Assembly (NCBI RefSeq): GCF_014651135.1
Contig: NZ_BMWH01000025.1
Location: 1-64,000 of the forward strand
Direction of reading: 5' to 3'
DNA from: Streptomyces echinoruber
GTDB lineage: Bacteria; Actinomycetota; Actinomycetes; Streptomycetales; Streptomycetaceae
DNA length: 64,000 nucleotides
Position 1 is the stretch's first letter; each line of letters opens with the position of its first letter. The translations under genes were made by a program, and so were the position numbers. Below, piece after piece: positions 44,035 to 52,024 of this stretch. The notes under the pieces are model-generated. The model saw nothing but the letters and a program-made list of their open reading frames with translations. It was not told the origin of the DNA and did not search any database.

Positions 44035-45230
44035 GGGCGGATGCTAGCCCCCGTCGTATCCGCCCCGCCGGGTGCGCCCCGGCCGGCCTGCCCCGCCGCA
44101 CCCGCTCCGCCGGGTCCGCCTCGGCCGGCCTGCCCCGCCGCACCCGCTCCGCCGGGTTCGCCCCGGCCGGCCTGCCCCGCCGCACCCGCTCCGCCGGGTT
44201 CGCCCCGGTCGGCCTGCCCCGCCGCACCCGCTCCGCCGGGTTCGCCCCGGTCGGCCTGCCCCGCCGTACCCGCCCCGACCAGCACGTCCCCGGCCGCCGT
44301 CCGCGCGTACAGCACCGCGCGCCCCGCCCGGCGCCGCGTCACGAGCCCCGCCTCGCGCAGTACCTTCAGGTGCCGTCCGACCGAGCCGAGGGACTGGCCG
44401 GTGACGGCGGTGAGCTGGGTGGTGGTCAGCGGGGAGCCGAGCAGGACCAGGAGCGCGGCCCGGTTGCGGCCGAGGAGGGGACCGAGACCGCGGTCGGCAC
44501 GGGCGCCGCCGGGGTCGGCGAGGACGCCCGCGCACGGGTAGACGAGGGCGTAGCGGCTCCCGGCGGGGTCCCAGGACACCCAGCCGTGCCGCTGCGGGGT
44601 GACCGGCACCAGGACGAGTTCGGCGCCGGAGACCTCGCGCGGCGGATACTCCTGCAGGTTGACCTGGAAGCGGTTGCCGCCCAGCCAGCGCGTCCCCGGC
44701 CGCAGGGTGCCCAGCACCGCGGCCCAGCCCTCGCGGCCCACCTGCGTGGTCCGGGCCAGCACGTCGGCCTCCAGCACGTGCCGCCGGCGCGGCCAGTACG
44801 GCCGTACGGCCCGCGTCCAGACGTACTCCAGCAGCCCGGCCGCCCGCTCGGCCAGGTCGGTGCGGTCACGCAGCGCGGCGGGCAGCGGGCCGGTGAGGGA
44901 GAGCCGCAGGTGGGCGCGGACGTCGGCGGGCGCCGCGGACCGCACCTGGGCGAGCGCCTCCTCGAACGTCTCGCCGTCGCGCGGGGTGGGGGTGAGGAAG
45001 TCGGCGATCCACTCCCGCCCCAGCCCGGCCCCGACGAGCAGCGCGGTGACGGGATCGGCCGCGAGACGGGCGCGGTAGGCGGGCAGGTGCGCCGCCAGCC
45101 AGGCCCGTTCCCCGGGGTGCGCGGCGACCCCGGCGTGCAGCAGCTTCAGGCACGCGAAGGTCTCGGCGTACGGGGAGAGCACGAACCGGCTGCCCGCGAG
45201 GGTGTCGGCGTTGACCTGCCACCAGCCCAA
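44031..45230 (-). CDS. ArsR-type winged-helix regulator with repeat tail
   Basis: The 399-residue protein has an N-terminal domain of about 250 residues (DUF5937-like, as in the large ArsR proteins of Streptomyces) and a C-terminal winged helix (about 262-320; LGSVGRHLKVLREAGLVTRRR). After it comes a tail of five 14-residue repeats (Ala-Gly-Gln-Ala-Asp/Gly-Arg-Gly-Glu-Pro-Gly-Gly-Ala-Gly-Ala) from a 42-bp array. It begins with TTG at 45230, with a GAAGGGGGG site about nine bases upstream. The divergent MFS gene and the coupled gpx gene are probable targets or partners. Confidence 0.82.
   Translation of the reverse strand: MGWWQVNADTLAGSRFVLSPYAETFACLKLLHAGVAAHPGERAWLAAHLPAYRARLAADPVTALLVGAGLGREWIADFLTPTPRDGETFEEALAQVRSAAPADVRAHLRLSLTGPLPAALRDRTDLAERAAGLLEYVWTRAVRPYWPRRRHVLEADVLARTTQVGREGWAAVLGTLRPGTRWLGGNRFQVNLQEYPPREVSGAELVLVPVTPQRHGWVSWDPAGSRYALVYPCAGVLADPGGARADRGLGPLLGRNRAALLVLLGSPLTTTQLTAVTGQSLGSVGRHLKVLREAGLVTRRRAGRAVLYARTAAGDVLVGAGTAGQADRGEPGGAGAAGQADRGEPGGAGAAGQAGRGEPGGAGAAGQAGRGGPGGAGAAGQAGRGAPGGADTTGASIRP
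44061..44270. repeat. 42-bp tandem array, five copies
   Basis: Five near-identical 42-bp units end about 27 bases before the gpx start. They encode the C-terminal tail of the ArsR-type regulator. Copies differ by one or two bases only. Confidence 0.95.
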
Positions 45231-45352
45231 CTCCCCGTCCCCCCTTCGCTTGTGCCGCTCCCAGGATCACCGGTCCCACGGCTTCGGGGCCGCCTTTCGC
45301 GCCTGCGCGAAACCTTAACGGCCCCGGTCCGCCCCGCCGCAGACTCCGCGGC

Positions 45353-46597
45353 ATGCGCAGCTACCAGGACCTGTTCCGCACCCCCGAGTTCACCCCGCTG
45401 TTCCTGTCCGGCGCGGCCCACACGGCCGCGCAGACGGTGAGCGGACTGGCGCTGGGCACACTCGTGTACCGGGCCACCGACTCGCCGCTGCTGTCCGCGC
45501 TGAGCATGTTCGGCCCGTCGCTCGCCCAGGTGGCCGGCGCGGCCACCCTGCTGTCGGCGGCGGACCGGCTCCCGCCGCGGGCGGCCCTGACGGGCGTCGC
45601 GCTTGCCTTCGCGGCCGGCACGGCCGTACTGGCGCTGCCCGCCCTGCCCGTCGGCGGCGTCTTTGCCGTCGTCCTGCTGCTGGGCCTGGCGGCCTCGCTC
45701 GGCGGAGGTGTGCGCTGGGGCCTGCTGACGGAGATCCTGCCCCGGGACGGCCACCTGCTCGGCCGCTCCCTCTTCAACATCGTGAACGGCCTGACGCAGG
45801 TGGCCGGTTACGCCACCGGCGCCGCTCTCGTCGCGGCCCTGACCCCGCGCCCCGCGCTGCTGGTCTCCACCGCCCTGTACCTGCTGGCCGGCGCCGGCAC
45901 CCGCCTGGGCCTCACGGCCCGCCCGCCCCGCGTCACCGGCCGCCCCTCCCCGCGCGCGACCTGGCGCACCAACGCCCTGCTGTGGTCCTCCCGCCCCCGC
46001 CGCCTGCTCTACCTCGCCCTCTGGCTCCCCAACGGCCTGGTCGTCGGCTGCGAATCCCTGTACGTCTCCTACGCCCCCGACGCGGCCGGCACCCTGTTCG
46101 CCTGCGCGGCCCTCGGCATGTTCACCGGCGACGTCACCGTCGGCCGCCTCCTGCCGCCGGCCCTCAGGCGCCGCCTGCCCGTTCCGCTCCTGCTGCTCCT
46201 CGCCGCCCCCTACCTCGGCTTCTTCCTCCGCCCGCCGCTGCCCGCGGCCGCCGCCCTCGTCGCCGTGGCGTCGGTCGGCTTCGGGGCGAGCCTGCTGCAG
46301 CAGGAGCACCTGATGGCCCTGGTCCCCGACGAACTCGGCGGCCACGCCCTGGGGTTGCACTCCTCCGGCATGCTCACGGCGCAGGGGCTGAGCGCGGCGG
46401 CGGCGGGCACGCTCGCCCAACTCACCTCCCCCGCTTGGGCGATGACGGCGATGGCGGCCGCGTCGGTGGCGACGACCGGGTGCCTGGCCCGGGGGCTGCG
46501 GGCCGGCCGTGCCGCTTTGCCCGCGGCAGCGGAGGCGGCACCGGGTGCGGCGGCCGCCGCGGGCCTCGCAGGCCCCGTCGGACCCGCCGGCGACTGA
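45353..46597 (+). CDS. MFS transporter
   Basis: A 414-residue permease of the major facilitator superfamily with about 12 helices; the opening LFRTPEFTPLFLSGAAHTAAQT and the GVRWGLLTEILPRDGHLLGRS loop place it with the small exporters beside ArsR-type regulators in Streptomyces. Several conserved acidic and Arg residues in loops remain. It is divergent from the ArsR-type gene with 122 bases between, and the regulator probably represses it. Substrate unknown; export of a toxic compound is the best guess. The ATG at 45353 is clear. Confidence 0.85.
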   Translation: MRSYQDLFRTPEFTPLFLSGAAHTAAQTVSGLALGTLVYRATDSPLLSALSMFGPSLAQVAGAATLLSAADRLPPRAALTGVALAFAAGTAVLALPALPVGGVFAVVLLLGLAASLGGGVRWGLLTEILPRDGHLLGRSLFNIVNGLTQVAGYATGAALVAALTPRPALLVSTALYLLAGAGTRLGLTARPPRVTGRPSPRATWRTNALLWSSRPRRLLYLALWLPNGLVVGCESLYVSYAPDAAGTLFACAALGMFTGDVTVGRLLPPALRRRLPVPLLLLLAAPYLGFFLRPPLPAAAALVAVASVGFGASLLQQEHLMALVPDELGGHALGLHSSGMLTAQGLSAAAAGTLAQLTSPAWAMTAMAAASVATTGCLARGLRAGRAALPAAAEAAPGAAAAAGLAGPVGPAGD

Positions 46598-46691
46598 CGT
46601 CCGACGACCGACACCTGACCGACTGCTGCCTGACCGGTGTCACACCGGCACCTCACCGATGTCCTACCGATGTCCCACCGGCGCCCCGACC

Positions 46692-46746
46692 GCGCGAAGG
46701 CCGCGCGAAGGCCGCGCGAAGGCCGCGCGAAGACCGCGCGAAGACC
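46692..46746. repeat. 11-bp tandem array GCGCGAAGRCC upstream of tsnR
   Basis: Five units (three GCGCGAAGGCC, two GCGCGAAGACC) end 28 bases before the tsnR start. An 11-base period puts every unit on the same face of the helix. A low-GC patch with TATTGCGCGTGCTAAAG follows. Confidence 0.9.
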
Positions 46747-46774
46747 GCGATATTGCGCGTGCTAAAGTTCCGTC

Positions 46775-47581
46775 ATGACCAGCCTTGACGTCATCACCGG
46801 GAAATCCGATCCCGCCGTACAGCGAATCATCGACGTCACGAAGCATTCTCGTTCTGTCATCAAAACGGCGCTGATCGAAGACCCGGAGCCCCTTCTGCAG
46901 TGCATTCGCGCAGGGCTGGACTTCCTCGAGGTCTACGGCATCGACACGGTTCCTTTTCCGCAGGACCTCCTCGCCGCCTGTGAACAGCGAGGAATTCCCG
47001 TGCGTCTGATCGAGTCCTCGATCGTCAACCAGATCTTCAAGACCGACAAAAGGCCCAAGGCGTTCGGCATCGCCCGCGTTCCCAGGCCGTGCCGCCTGAC
47101 CGACCTGGACCGCTCCACGGGCGACGTCGTCGTCCTGGACGGCGTGAAGATCGTCGGCAACATCGGCGCGATCGTCCGGACGTCCTTCGCCCTCGGCGCC
47201 GCCGGCATCGTCCTCGTCGACAGTGACCTGACCAGCATCGCCGACCGGCGCCTGGTGCGCGCGAGCCGCGGCTACGTCTTCTCGCTGCCCATCGTCCTCG
47301 CCTCCCGCGCCGAGGCCACGGCCTATTTCCGCGAAAGCGGCCTGCGCCTCGTCGCGTTCGACGCCCACGGTGATCTCTCCGTCCGCGACCTGCACACCGC
47401 CGACGAACGCCTCGCCCTCCTCTTCGGCAGCGAGAAAACCGGCACCTCCAGCGACTTCGAGGGCATCTCCACCAGCACGGTCGCCATCCCCATCAATCCC
47501 GCCGCCGAATCCCTCAACGTCTCCGTGTCCGCCGGAATCGCCCTCCACGAGCGGGCGCACCGGAATCTCGGGAATTCCTGA
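46775..47581 (+). CDS. tsnR: 23S rRNA (A1067 2'-O)-methyltransferase, thiostrepton resistance
   Basis: The enzyme methylates the 2'-OH of A1067 in 23S rRNA and so blocks binding of thiostrepton-type thiopeptides. The 268-residue SPOUT methylase matches Tsr numbering at all active-site residues: Asn129, Arg135, Glu220, Ser246 and Asn248. The N-terminal L30e-like RNA-binding domain (2-105) keeps VYG and SSIVNQ. No thiopeptide precursor or synthesis gene is in the window, so this is a stand-alone resistance gene. The first 200 bases are less GC-rich than their surroundings, which suggests acquisition. A strong terminator follows. Confidence 0.95.
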   Translation: MTSLDVITGKSDPAVQRIIDVTKHSRSVIKTALIEDPEPLLQCIRAGLDFLEVYGIDTVPFPQDLLAACEQRGIPVRLIESSIVNQIFKTDKRPKAFGIARVPRPCRLTDLDRSTGDVVVLDGVKIVGNIGAIVRTSFALGAAGIVLVDSDLTSIADRRLVRASRGYVFSLPIVLASRAEATAYFRESGLRLVAFDAHGDLSVRDLHTADERLALLFGSEKTGTSSDFEGISTSTVAIPINPAAESLNVSVSAGIALHERAHRNLGNS

Positions 47582-47588
47582 ATTCCAC

Positions 47589-47621
47589 AGCCGGCGGCGC
47601 ACGGAAACGGCGCCGCCGGCT
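47589..47621 (+). terminator. Intrinsic terminator of tsnR
   Basis: Twelve-base perfect arms AGCCGGCGGCGC (47589-47600) and GCGCCGCCGGCT (47610-47621) with a nine-base loop, followed by TTTTCC. It lies eight bases past the tsnR stop. Confidence 0.9.
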
Positions 47622-47928
47622 TTTCCGTTCCCGGACCGCCACGTCCGCCGACTTCTGCCTCACCGCCGACCGGGCCACCACCGTACGCCGCATCCACACC
47701 AGCCCGACCGACCGACGACGCGAGCAGCCACACCCCCGTCCGCTCCACCGCGGAGGCCGGCCTCACCCTCGACCGGCTCGGCTCCTTCGGCTCCTTCCGC
47801 TCCGGTGCTCCGGCTGTGAGACGGCCGGGAAGAGACCGGTCGCGTCCGCTTCGGCGCGATCCCGCCCTGGTCGGGCGGAGTCGGCCGTTCCGCCGATGAC
47901 GGGCCCGGCGCGGGAATACGATCACCGC

Positions 47929-48333
47929 ATGGACGCCCTGTATCCCCGGCTGCTCGTCGAGGACTTCGACACCGCGGCCCGTTTCTGGACCGAAGCGCTC
48001 CGCGACCTGCTGGGCATCGAACCCGTCAAGGTGGTGCCCGCCGTCGGCTACGCCAACTGGGACCTGGACGGCGAAGCCGTCCTCGTGCTGTACGCGCGCA
48101 AGGCCATCGCCCAGGTCATCGGCACCGGAGACCTGCCGTCGGCCGCGCCCGCCCAGGACGCCGCGATGCTCGTCCTGCGCGTCGACGACGTCGACGACGC
48201 GGCGCGCCGCCTGAGCGGACACGGCGCGTCGGTCCTCGCCGAGCCGCAGGACCGCCCCGAGTGGGGCCCCGGCCTGCGCACCGCGCACCTCAGGACGCCG
48301 GACGGCACGCTGGTGGAACTGCAGTCCTACTAG
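47929..48333 (+). CDS. VOC-family protein
   Basis: A 134-residue single glyoxalase/bleomycin-resistance fold. YPRLLVEDFDTAARFWTEAL opens it, and LRTPDGTLVELQSY closes it with the metal-ligand Glu position of the family. The ATG at 47929 is preferred; an ATG at 47896 lacks a ribosome site and adds a non-conserved prefix. Between tsnR and this gene (47622-47928) I see no supported gene. Substrate unknown; a resistance or detoxification role is common in the family. Confidence 0.8.
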   Translation: MDALYPRLLVEDFDTAARFWTEALRDLLGIEPVKVVPAVGYANWDLDGEAVLVLYARKAIAQVIGTGDLPSAAPAQDAAMLVLRVDDVDDAARRLSGHGASVLAEPQDRPEWGPGLRTAHLRTPDGTLVELQSY

Positions 48334-48434
48334 GCCCACCGGAGCCCGTCCAAAGGTCTGATCTCCGATCACGGAGACGCCCCGTCGCCCAGTGCCGTCG
48401 TCGAACGCGGCGGACTCCGCAACGCCCGACGCCG

Positions 48435-48698
48435 CTACTGCTGGGCCACGAGACCGGCGACGACCAGCGCGGTGAGCACGGTGACCGCCGCGAAGGGCAC
48501 CATGACCGACCGCGCGCGGTCCAGCCACCGGGGCGGCGGTGCCGGGCAACCGCTCCTGCGCGCAGATCCCGCACACGCGCCGCCGCCGCGGACCGGCAGC
48601 GCGCGGCTCCAGGGACGGCCGCCGTCGTCGCGGAGTCCGCCGGCGCCGCCCGGCCCGGCGGAGACCGAGGCGGCCCTCTCTTCCTCCCACGTCGTCAT
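48435..48698 (-). CDS. Possible small membrane protein, 87 aa
   Basis: The frame would encode an 87-residue protein with an Arg/Gly/Pro-rich N-terminal part and one C-terminal membrane helix (VMVPFAAVTVLTALVVAGLV, residues about 65-84). The sensible hydrophobic helix and the stop right after it suggest a real gene. The ribosome site is poor and no family is recognised. The region 48334-48953 otherwise holds only a short hairpin (CTCCG-ATCA-CGGAG near 48362). Confidence 0.4.
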   Translation of the reverse strand: MTTWEEERAASVSAGPGGAGGLRDDGGRPWSRALPVRGGGACAGSARRSGCPAPPPRWLDRARSVMVPFAAVTVLTALVVAGLVAQQ

Positions 48699-48953
48699 GT
48701 CGCATTCAACGACCGGTCCGGATACGGGGTTATCCGCCCGCCGGACGCGGTGATGCAGCCGTTACCCGACCGTGAGAAAACCGCGCCCCACCGACCACCG
48801 CCTCGGCGCCGCCCACGGCGACACGGTGGAGTCGCGTTCGACGACGGCACTGGGCCCCAAATGAGCTGACCCGAAAGCTGTGAGCGGGCGGGCGTGAACC
48901 GTAGCCTGGGATCAACAGCGCTACGCCACCTGATCAGTACGGAGGGGATGCCG

Positions 48954-49199
48954 ATGACCACAGTCGGCGGTGTGCCCCACCCGCCGTCCCGGTCGCCGTA
49001 TCCGTTGCGGACCATCCGTGACATCCGGGAGTCTCTGCCCGAGGATCAGCGTCGGCACTTCGACGCGGAGCTCGCCGACACGGAGATCGAGGCGCTGCCC
49101 CAGATGCTCCACCGCTGGGTGACGCTGAGCAACGACGGCTTCGAGGAGTTTCTGCTCTCCGCTCCCTTCGAGGGTCTGGAGTTCGGCGCTCGCTCCTAA
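48954..49199 (+). CDS. Probable antitoxin of a PIN-domain module
   Basis: An 81-residue protein with no membrane segment. LRTIRDIRESLPEDQRRHFD followed by an acidic helix resembles small Streptomyces antitoxin-like proteins found upstream of PIN-domain genes. ATG at 48954 is preferred because GGAGGGG at 48941-48947 touches the ATG at 48948. The PIN gene starts 21 bases after its stop. Family assignment rests on the neighbour and gene size more than on sequence; DNA-binding is not obvious. Confidence 0.65.
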   Translation: MTTVGGVPHPPSRSPYPLRTIRDIRESLPEDQRRHFDAELADTEIEALPQMLHRWVTLSNDGFEEFLLSAPFEGLEFGARS

Positions 49200-49220
49200 C
49201 GATGAGCAGACGGCCGCCGA

Positions 49221-49632
49221 GTGATCCACCTGCTCGACACCAATGTCGTCGCCGAACTCACCACCCGGGCGGAACCAGATCCGCGCGTCATGGCCTGGTT
49301 CCGATCCACGGCCAGGCCCAACCGCTTCCTGAGCGTGATAACCGTCGCTGAGATCGGGGCAGGGTAGCCGCCACCCCGGTCCCGTACGACAGGCCCGCTA
49401 TGCCCGAGCTCTTGCTGCGATACGGCAGGAATACAGCGGCCGCATCGTGTCGATCGGCGAACCGGAAGCGGCCGCCTACCTCACGGTCCACAAGACTCTC
49501 AAGGCTGCCGGCACCAGCATCGACCCACCGGATGCACTGATCGCCGCCACCGCCCTGGCCAACGGCTGGACGGTAGCCACCCGCACCATCAAGCACATGG
49601 CCCGAACCGGGGCTCTGGTGGTCAATCCATAG
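49221..49632 (+). pseudogene. VapC-like PIN-domain toxin, frameshifted
   Basis: The first 48 codons from GTG at 49221 read MIHLLDTNVVAELTT to SVITVAEIGAG, the N-terminus of a PIN ribonuclease with the first Asp (Asp6) and the Glu of its active site. A TAG at 49365-49367 ends this frame. The C-terminal half, with the conserved PPDALIAATA Asp and the closing strand, continues one base shifted to 49632. The toxin is therefore probably inactive, while its antitoxin is intact. A single-base deletion in the GGGGCAGGG tract, or a sequence error there, would explain it. Confidence 0.8.
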
Positions 49633-49679
49633 GAGCAGCACTTGTAGGTTGAGGGGCTCCTCACATGCATGTTCTCGAA

Positions 49680-49721
49680 GCCGGAGGCCCTGCCACCCGA
49701 GTGGGCGGCAGGGCCTCCGGC
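49680..49721 (+). terminator. Intrinsic terminator after the toxin-antitoxin module
   Basis: Arms 49680-49694 and 49707-49721 are exact 15-base complements (GCCGGAGGCCCTGCC), followed by CTGCTTTTTCTC. It lies about 50 bases after the toxin stop and 28 bases before the left att copy. Confidence 0.9.
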
Positions 49722-49748
49722 CTGCTTTTTCTCTGTGTCCCCGGCAGT

Positions 49749-49786
49749 GTGCCCCCGGCAGGATTCGAACCTGCGACACCCGCTTT
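49749..49786. repeat. Left att copy (tRNA-Arg 3' half)
   Basis: Identical over 38 bp to 53321-53358. Similarity fades after an inserted T (CGCTTTTAGGAG versus CGCTTTAGGAG), so only the T-arm, variable region and anticodon-stem side are duplicated. Confidence 0.9.
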
Positions 49787-50019
49787 TAGGAGGACCGCAG
49801 GGGCCGTCGGGCCCGAGCGGCCCGCCGGGGCCGGCAGGCAAGGACGGCGCCGACGGCAAGGACGGCCGCGACGGGCAGACGTGCCCGGACGGGTACAGCC
49901 CGCAGGCTCCCTCGTGGGATCCTGACGCGCTCGTCTGCCGCCGCGACGGCGCCCCGCCGCCGGAGTCCCCGACGCCGAGCATGCTCGCGCTGCCCGCAGA
50001 GCGGCGCCGCAGCGCATGA
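49787..50019 (+). pseudogene. 3' remnant of a collagen-like (Gly-X-Y) protein gene
   Basis: Directly after the left att copy an open frame reads GPQGPSGPSGPPGPAGKDGA and further Gly-Asp-Gly units, then a Cys-containing tail ending at 50019. It has no start of its own: the frame continues backwards through the att copy and the terminator. It looks like the 3' part of a phage-tail or collagen-like gene cut by integration. No ribosome site is visible. Confidence 0.55.
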
Positions 50020-50131
50020 CACTGCGCCCCTGTCTGGCCTCACGGCCGGGCAGGGGCGCTCTCGTGCGTTCTGCGCCCGTTGACGCCGCCCGTACTCTGG
50101 CCATACAGCATCGCCTTACAAGGGAGCGCGC

Positions 50132-51361
50132 ATGGACGAGCTCAGCGTAGGTGAACGAATCCGCGTGCTGCGGGAGTCTCGCGGACTGAGTAGAGCAGCG
50201 CTCGCGCAGATGTGCGGCCGCGGCGTCGACTGGCTCAAGAAGATCGAAAGCGGCGAGCGTGAACTGCGCTCCTACAATCTACTCGTGCGGCTCGGCGCCG
50301 CGCTGCAGGTGTCGGACCTGTCCGTCATCACCGGCTGCCATGACGGTGCCGCTCATCCGGTGCCCACCGGCCGGCTCACCCATCCTGGCCTGCCTGCGGT
50401 GTGGGCCGCCGTCATGAACCGGCCGCTGTCCCTGACCGCACCGTCGACGGGCCCGGTCGATCCGGCTGTGCTGCAGGGCCGTGTCGACCAGTCATGGCGG
50501 CTGTGGCATACCTCGGCGCACAACCGCAGCGAGGTCACGGCGCTGCTGCCGGACTTGATCCGGGACGGCGAGGCGGCGGTGCGCGCCCTCGACGGCGCTG
50601 AGCGGCGTGCTGCCCTGGTCGCCCTGTCGGATATCTACCGGCTCACCGGGCAGGCGACGGCGTACGTCGCCCCGGCCGAACTCGCGTGGGTCGTCGCCGA
50701 CCGTGCGCTGACGGCTGCTCAAGAGGCGGACCGGCCCGACGCGATCGCTGCGGCCGCGTGGAACATGGGCAACATCCTGCGGGAGACGAGTTACCCCGAC
50801 GAGGCGCTGCGGATCGTCACCGAGGCGTCCGAGGTGATCCGCCCGCACCTCGACGATGCCCCCGACGACTGGCGGGGCGTGTACGGAGCGCTGCAGCTGC
50901 ACGCCGCCGTGACCGTCGCCCGCGACGGCCGCGAGGGCGACGCGTGGCGGTACTGGGACAAGGGCGACCAGGTCGCGAAGAGTCTGCCCGCCTCGTACGT
51001 GCACCCGAGCACCGTGTTCGGCCGCGCCAATGTCGACTTTCACGCCGTGAGCGTGGCGACCGACCTGCGCAAGGCGCAGCGGGCGATCGGGCTCGCCGAC
51101 GACATCGACCCTGACGTGATGCCCTCGCGTGAGCGGCGGGCGCGGCTGTGGGTCGAGGTCGCCCGCGGGCACCTGCAGCGGGGTGATCGCACGGCGGCGC
51201 TGCACGTGATGAAGATGGCGTACGACATTGGCGCCGAGACTGTCGCGTACACGCCGTCGGCTCGGTCTGTGGCGGCGGATCTGTGGCGGCACGCGCCGCG
51301 GGCGATGCGGCCGGAGGCGAGCGGGCTCGCCGAGGCGATCGGCGTGCCGACCGCAGTGTGA
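50132..51361 (+). CDS. XRE-family regulator with TPR-like C-terminal domain
   Basis: A 409-residue regulator with an N-terminal XRE helix-turn-helix (about residues 5-62; ALAQMCGRGVDWLKKIESGE) and a long all-helical C-terminal part with TPR-like repeats (about 130-400). This two-domain type is frequent in actinomycete integrative elements and phages. The ATG at 50132 follows AAGGGAG. It is the first intact gene of the island and could control the downstream operon, whose leader contains palindromes (51367-51448). Signal unknown. Confidence 0.82.
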   Translation: MDELSVGERIRVLRESRGLSRAALAQMCGRGVDWLKKIESGERELRSYNLLVRLGAALQVSDLSVITGCHDGAAHPVPTGRLTHPGLPAVWAAVMNRPLSLTAPSTGPVDPAVLQGRVDQSWRLWHTSAHNRSEVTALLPDLIRDGEAAVRALDGAERRAALVALSDIYRLTGQATAYVAPAELAWVVADRALTAAQEADRPDAIAAAAWNMGNILRETSYPDEALRIVTEASEVIRPHLDDAPDDWRGVYGALQLHAAVTVARDGREGDAWRYWDKGDQVAKSLPASYVHPSTVFGRANVDFHAVSVATDLRKAQRAIGLADDIDPDVMPSRERRARLWVEVARGHLQRGDRTAALHVMKMAYDIGAETVAYTPSARSVAADLWRHAPRAMRPEASGLAEAIGVPTAV

Positions 51362-51366
51362 TCTAA

Positions 51367-51448
51367 GGGGACAGCCTGGGACAGGGGGACACTCTGTCCC
51401 CGTTACCGGCCGGTAGTCGCTCTACGGTGCGTGCCCTACCGACTACCG
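51367..51448. promoter_or_regulatory. Palindrome cluster in the island operon leader
   Basis: GGGGACA-CTC-TGTCCCC at 51385-51401 is a perfect 7-base-arm palindrome; a half site GGGGACA lies at 51367-51373 and TGGGACA at 51378-51384. Further on, CGGTAGTCG (51411-51419) is matched by CGACTACCG (51440-51448). The set lies between the XRE gene and the three-gene operon, so it may be an operator or a terminator plus operator. Confidence 0.5.
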
Positions 51449-51461
51449 ACCGGGGGTCCTG

Positions 51462-51692
51462 ATGAGCCGTACCCGCTTACACACGTCGCTGCGCCCAGGC
51501 GAGACGCCCGTATGCGACCGCAGCACAGGAGAGATCCGCGTCCCGATCGCCCTGTACGACCTCGACACGCACCAGGGCGACACCTCGCTCGTCATGTCCC
51601 GGCGCGAGGCTGAGGCGCTGTTCGCCTCGCTCCGTGCCGCACTCGTTCCCGTGCCCGAGCAGCGGACGATGCGCCCGGAGGCGGTCCGGTGA
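51462..51692 (+). CDS. Small hypothetical protein of the island, 76 aa
   Basis: A 76-residue protein with no recognised family. It has a beta-rich core (GEIRVPIALYDLDTHQGDTS) and a helical end (SRREAEALFASLRAAL). It lacks a signal peptide. It overlaps the next gene by four bases (GTGA) and is the first of three tightly packed genes. The ATG start at 51462 has only a weak GGGGGT site. Similar small proteins occur in Streptomyces phage and integrative-element operons. Confidence 0.7.
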   Translation: MSRTRLHTSLRPGETPVCDRSTGEIRVPIALYDLDTHQGDTSLVMSRREAEALFASLRAALVPVPEQRTMRPEAVR

Positions 51693-52024
51693 CGACCGTA
51701 CCTCGCGAAGTCGACGCAGCGGCGATCGAGCAGATGATCCGCGAGGCGTTCGACGCCTCCCGCCGCCTGCCGTCCTACCCCGAACTCGTCACGCTCAACG
51801 AGCAGTTGCGCGCCGAGATCAACCGGCTCATGCCGATCGTGCGGGACGCCGCCGGCCGCGCCACGCCCCGATCCCGCGAGTGGTACGCCGCGATGCAGGC
51901 GATCGAGCACGCCGAGTACGAGCTGCGACAGCCGCTTGGGACCGGCCCGCTCGGTGGGTCGATGCACGTCGCCGAGCTCGCTCGCCGCGTCGTCGATCTG
52001 CGCGAAGCGGGGGGTGTGCAGTGA
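51689..52024 (+). CDS. DUF6415-like hypothetical protein
   Basis: A 111-residue all-helical protein: IEQMIREAFDASRRLPSYPE followed by LRAEINRLMPIVRDAAGRA and a last helix. I recall this pattern as DUF6415, which occurs next to Streptomyces integrative elements and clusters; function unknown. GTG at 51689 overlaps the previous stop and its own stop overlaps the next GTG by four bases. The central genes therefore form one operon. Confidence 0.72.
   Translation: MTTVPREVDAAAIEQMIREAFDASRRLPSYPELVTLNEQLRAEINRLMPIVRDAAGRATPRSREWYAAMQAIEHAEYELRQPLGTGPLGGSMHVAELARRVVDLREAGGVQ

Noticed and set aside
46600..48400. A thiopeptide biosynthetic cluster around tsnR
   Set aside because: Neighbours are an MFS transporter and a VOC protein; there are no lantibiotic-dehydratase-like, YcaO or precursor-peptide genes.
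49749..49786. A second tRNA gene at the left end of the island
   Set aside because: Only the 3' half of the tRNA is present; the acceptor 5' strand, D-arm and anticodon loop are missing.
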